From Lates calcarifer (taxonomy: Eukaryota; Chordata; Actinopteri; Centropomidae), in the NCBI RefSeq assembly GCF_001640805.2, contig NC_066852.1:5130194-5194193 (forward strand): a stretch of 64,000 bases of DNA, given 5' to 3'. A program made the position numbers and the translations under genes. Positions 63,601 through 64,000 of the stretch are shown piece by piece. The stretch's first letter is position 1, and each line of letters opens with the position of its first letter. The notes under the pieces were generated by a model. It was given only the letters and a program-made list of their open reading frames with translations. It made no database searches and was not told the origin of the DNA.

Positions 63601-64000
63601 AGTTTAATCTCAATAGGTGAAATACATGTGATTAACCTTGTGATGGATTTACATTGACTCATACAGTGGTAGGAGATTTTCGGAGGTATGCTAATAACTG
63701 TTGCAACTCATACATCCTAATGACATGTCATCTCAAAGCTTGAAGTTACTCTCTATGGTTTAATAATAACTTTCAAATTGCATTTGCCTTTTAGCCTTAT
63801 ATTTAACACTGATCTTTATTTTGAAGTGTTTTCAATTCTTAATTGTCAAAACGACATTTGCATTTGTTTAAAAACACAAATTATCTTTTTTTTTCTGAAC
63901 CTAAGACATCAGATTTCAATAAATGGCAAGGAATTATCATGGAGCCTTTAAATATTGACAATGCACTTTACTTTTATCTCTCTCCACAACATGGCTCACT
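60641..64000. other. Non-coding, no gene seen
   Basis: AT-rich unique-looking sequence with short A/T runs (for example 61805-61828 and 63103-63111). No repeat family or exon was recognised. Confidence 0.55.

Overview
The window looks like non-coding DNA from a ray-finned, probably percomorph, fish. It is AT-rich and has no operon-like gene layout. It carries dispersed repeats typical of teleost genomes: several families of dead Tc1/mariner transposons, L2/CR1-like and RTE-like LINE tails, a tRNA-like SINE family, short inverted-repeat elements and microsatellites. The lineage is inferred from repeat types only.

Only one host-gene feature is well supported: a short first coding exon on the minus strand at 42768-42828. 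It encodes a complete 21-residue hydrophobic leader and ends in a strong phase-1 splice donor. A GC box and a CCAAT motif lie about 330-360 bp upstream. Leader length, sequence style and splice phase match the alternative (proximal) first exon of the IgLON cell-adhesion genes OPCML and NTM. Those genes have very large introns, which would explain why no other exon is seen. In this reading, bases below 42768 are intron 1, and bases above about 43200 are upstream sequence or the intron behind a more distal first exon.

Layout: 1-5.5 kb is mostly plain non-coding DNA with the end of one inverted-repeat element near 2.1 kb. 5.55-5.85 kb is SINE copy 1, followed by another dispersed repeat near 6.4 kb. 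6.85-8.94 kb is a roughly 2.1 kb LTR-like repeat; a diverged, truncated copy sits at 31.7-33.3 kb. 10.2 kb holds a scrap of LINE reverse transcriptase. 13.9-19.1 kb has several copies of one dispersed repeat and SINE copies 2 and 3. 19.39-20.37 kb is a Sleeping-Beauty-like Tc1 relic. 23.7 kb has a long TA tract. 24.8-25.2 kb is a probable retroelement C-terminus. 25.66-27.15 kb is a nearly full-length dead Tc1 element whose third catalytic region is deleted. 29.6-29.9 kb is a LINE tail. 38.8-40.5 kb is a cluster of three adjacent repeats. 42.7-43.2 kb is the IgLON-like exon and promoter. 45.1 kb, 53.9 kb and 55.3-56.7 kb hold more Tc1 relics, the last split by an L2 LINE insertion. 60.25-60.64 kb is an RTE-like tail.

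No rRNA, genuine tRNA, CRISPR array or bacterial-type operon was seen. No new multi-gene system was found. The most interesting items are the IgLON-like alternative promoter/exon, the long LTR-like repeat pair, the in-frame Tc1-L2 chimeric ORF, and a possible enhancer near 41.1 kb with perfect PBX-PREP and octamer motifs.
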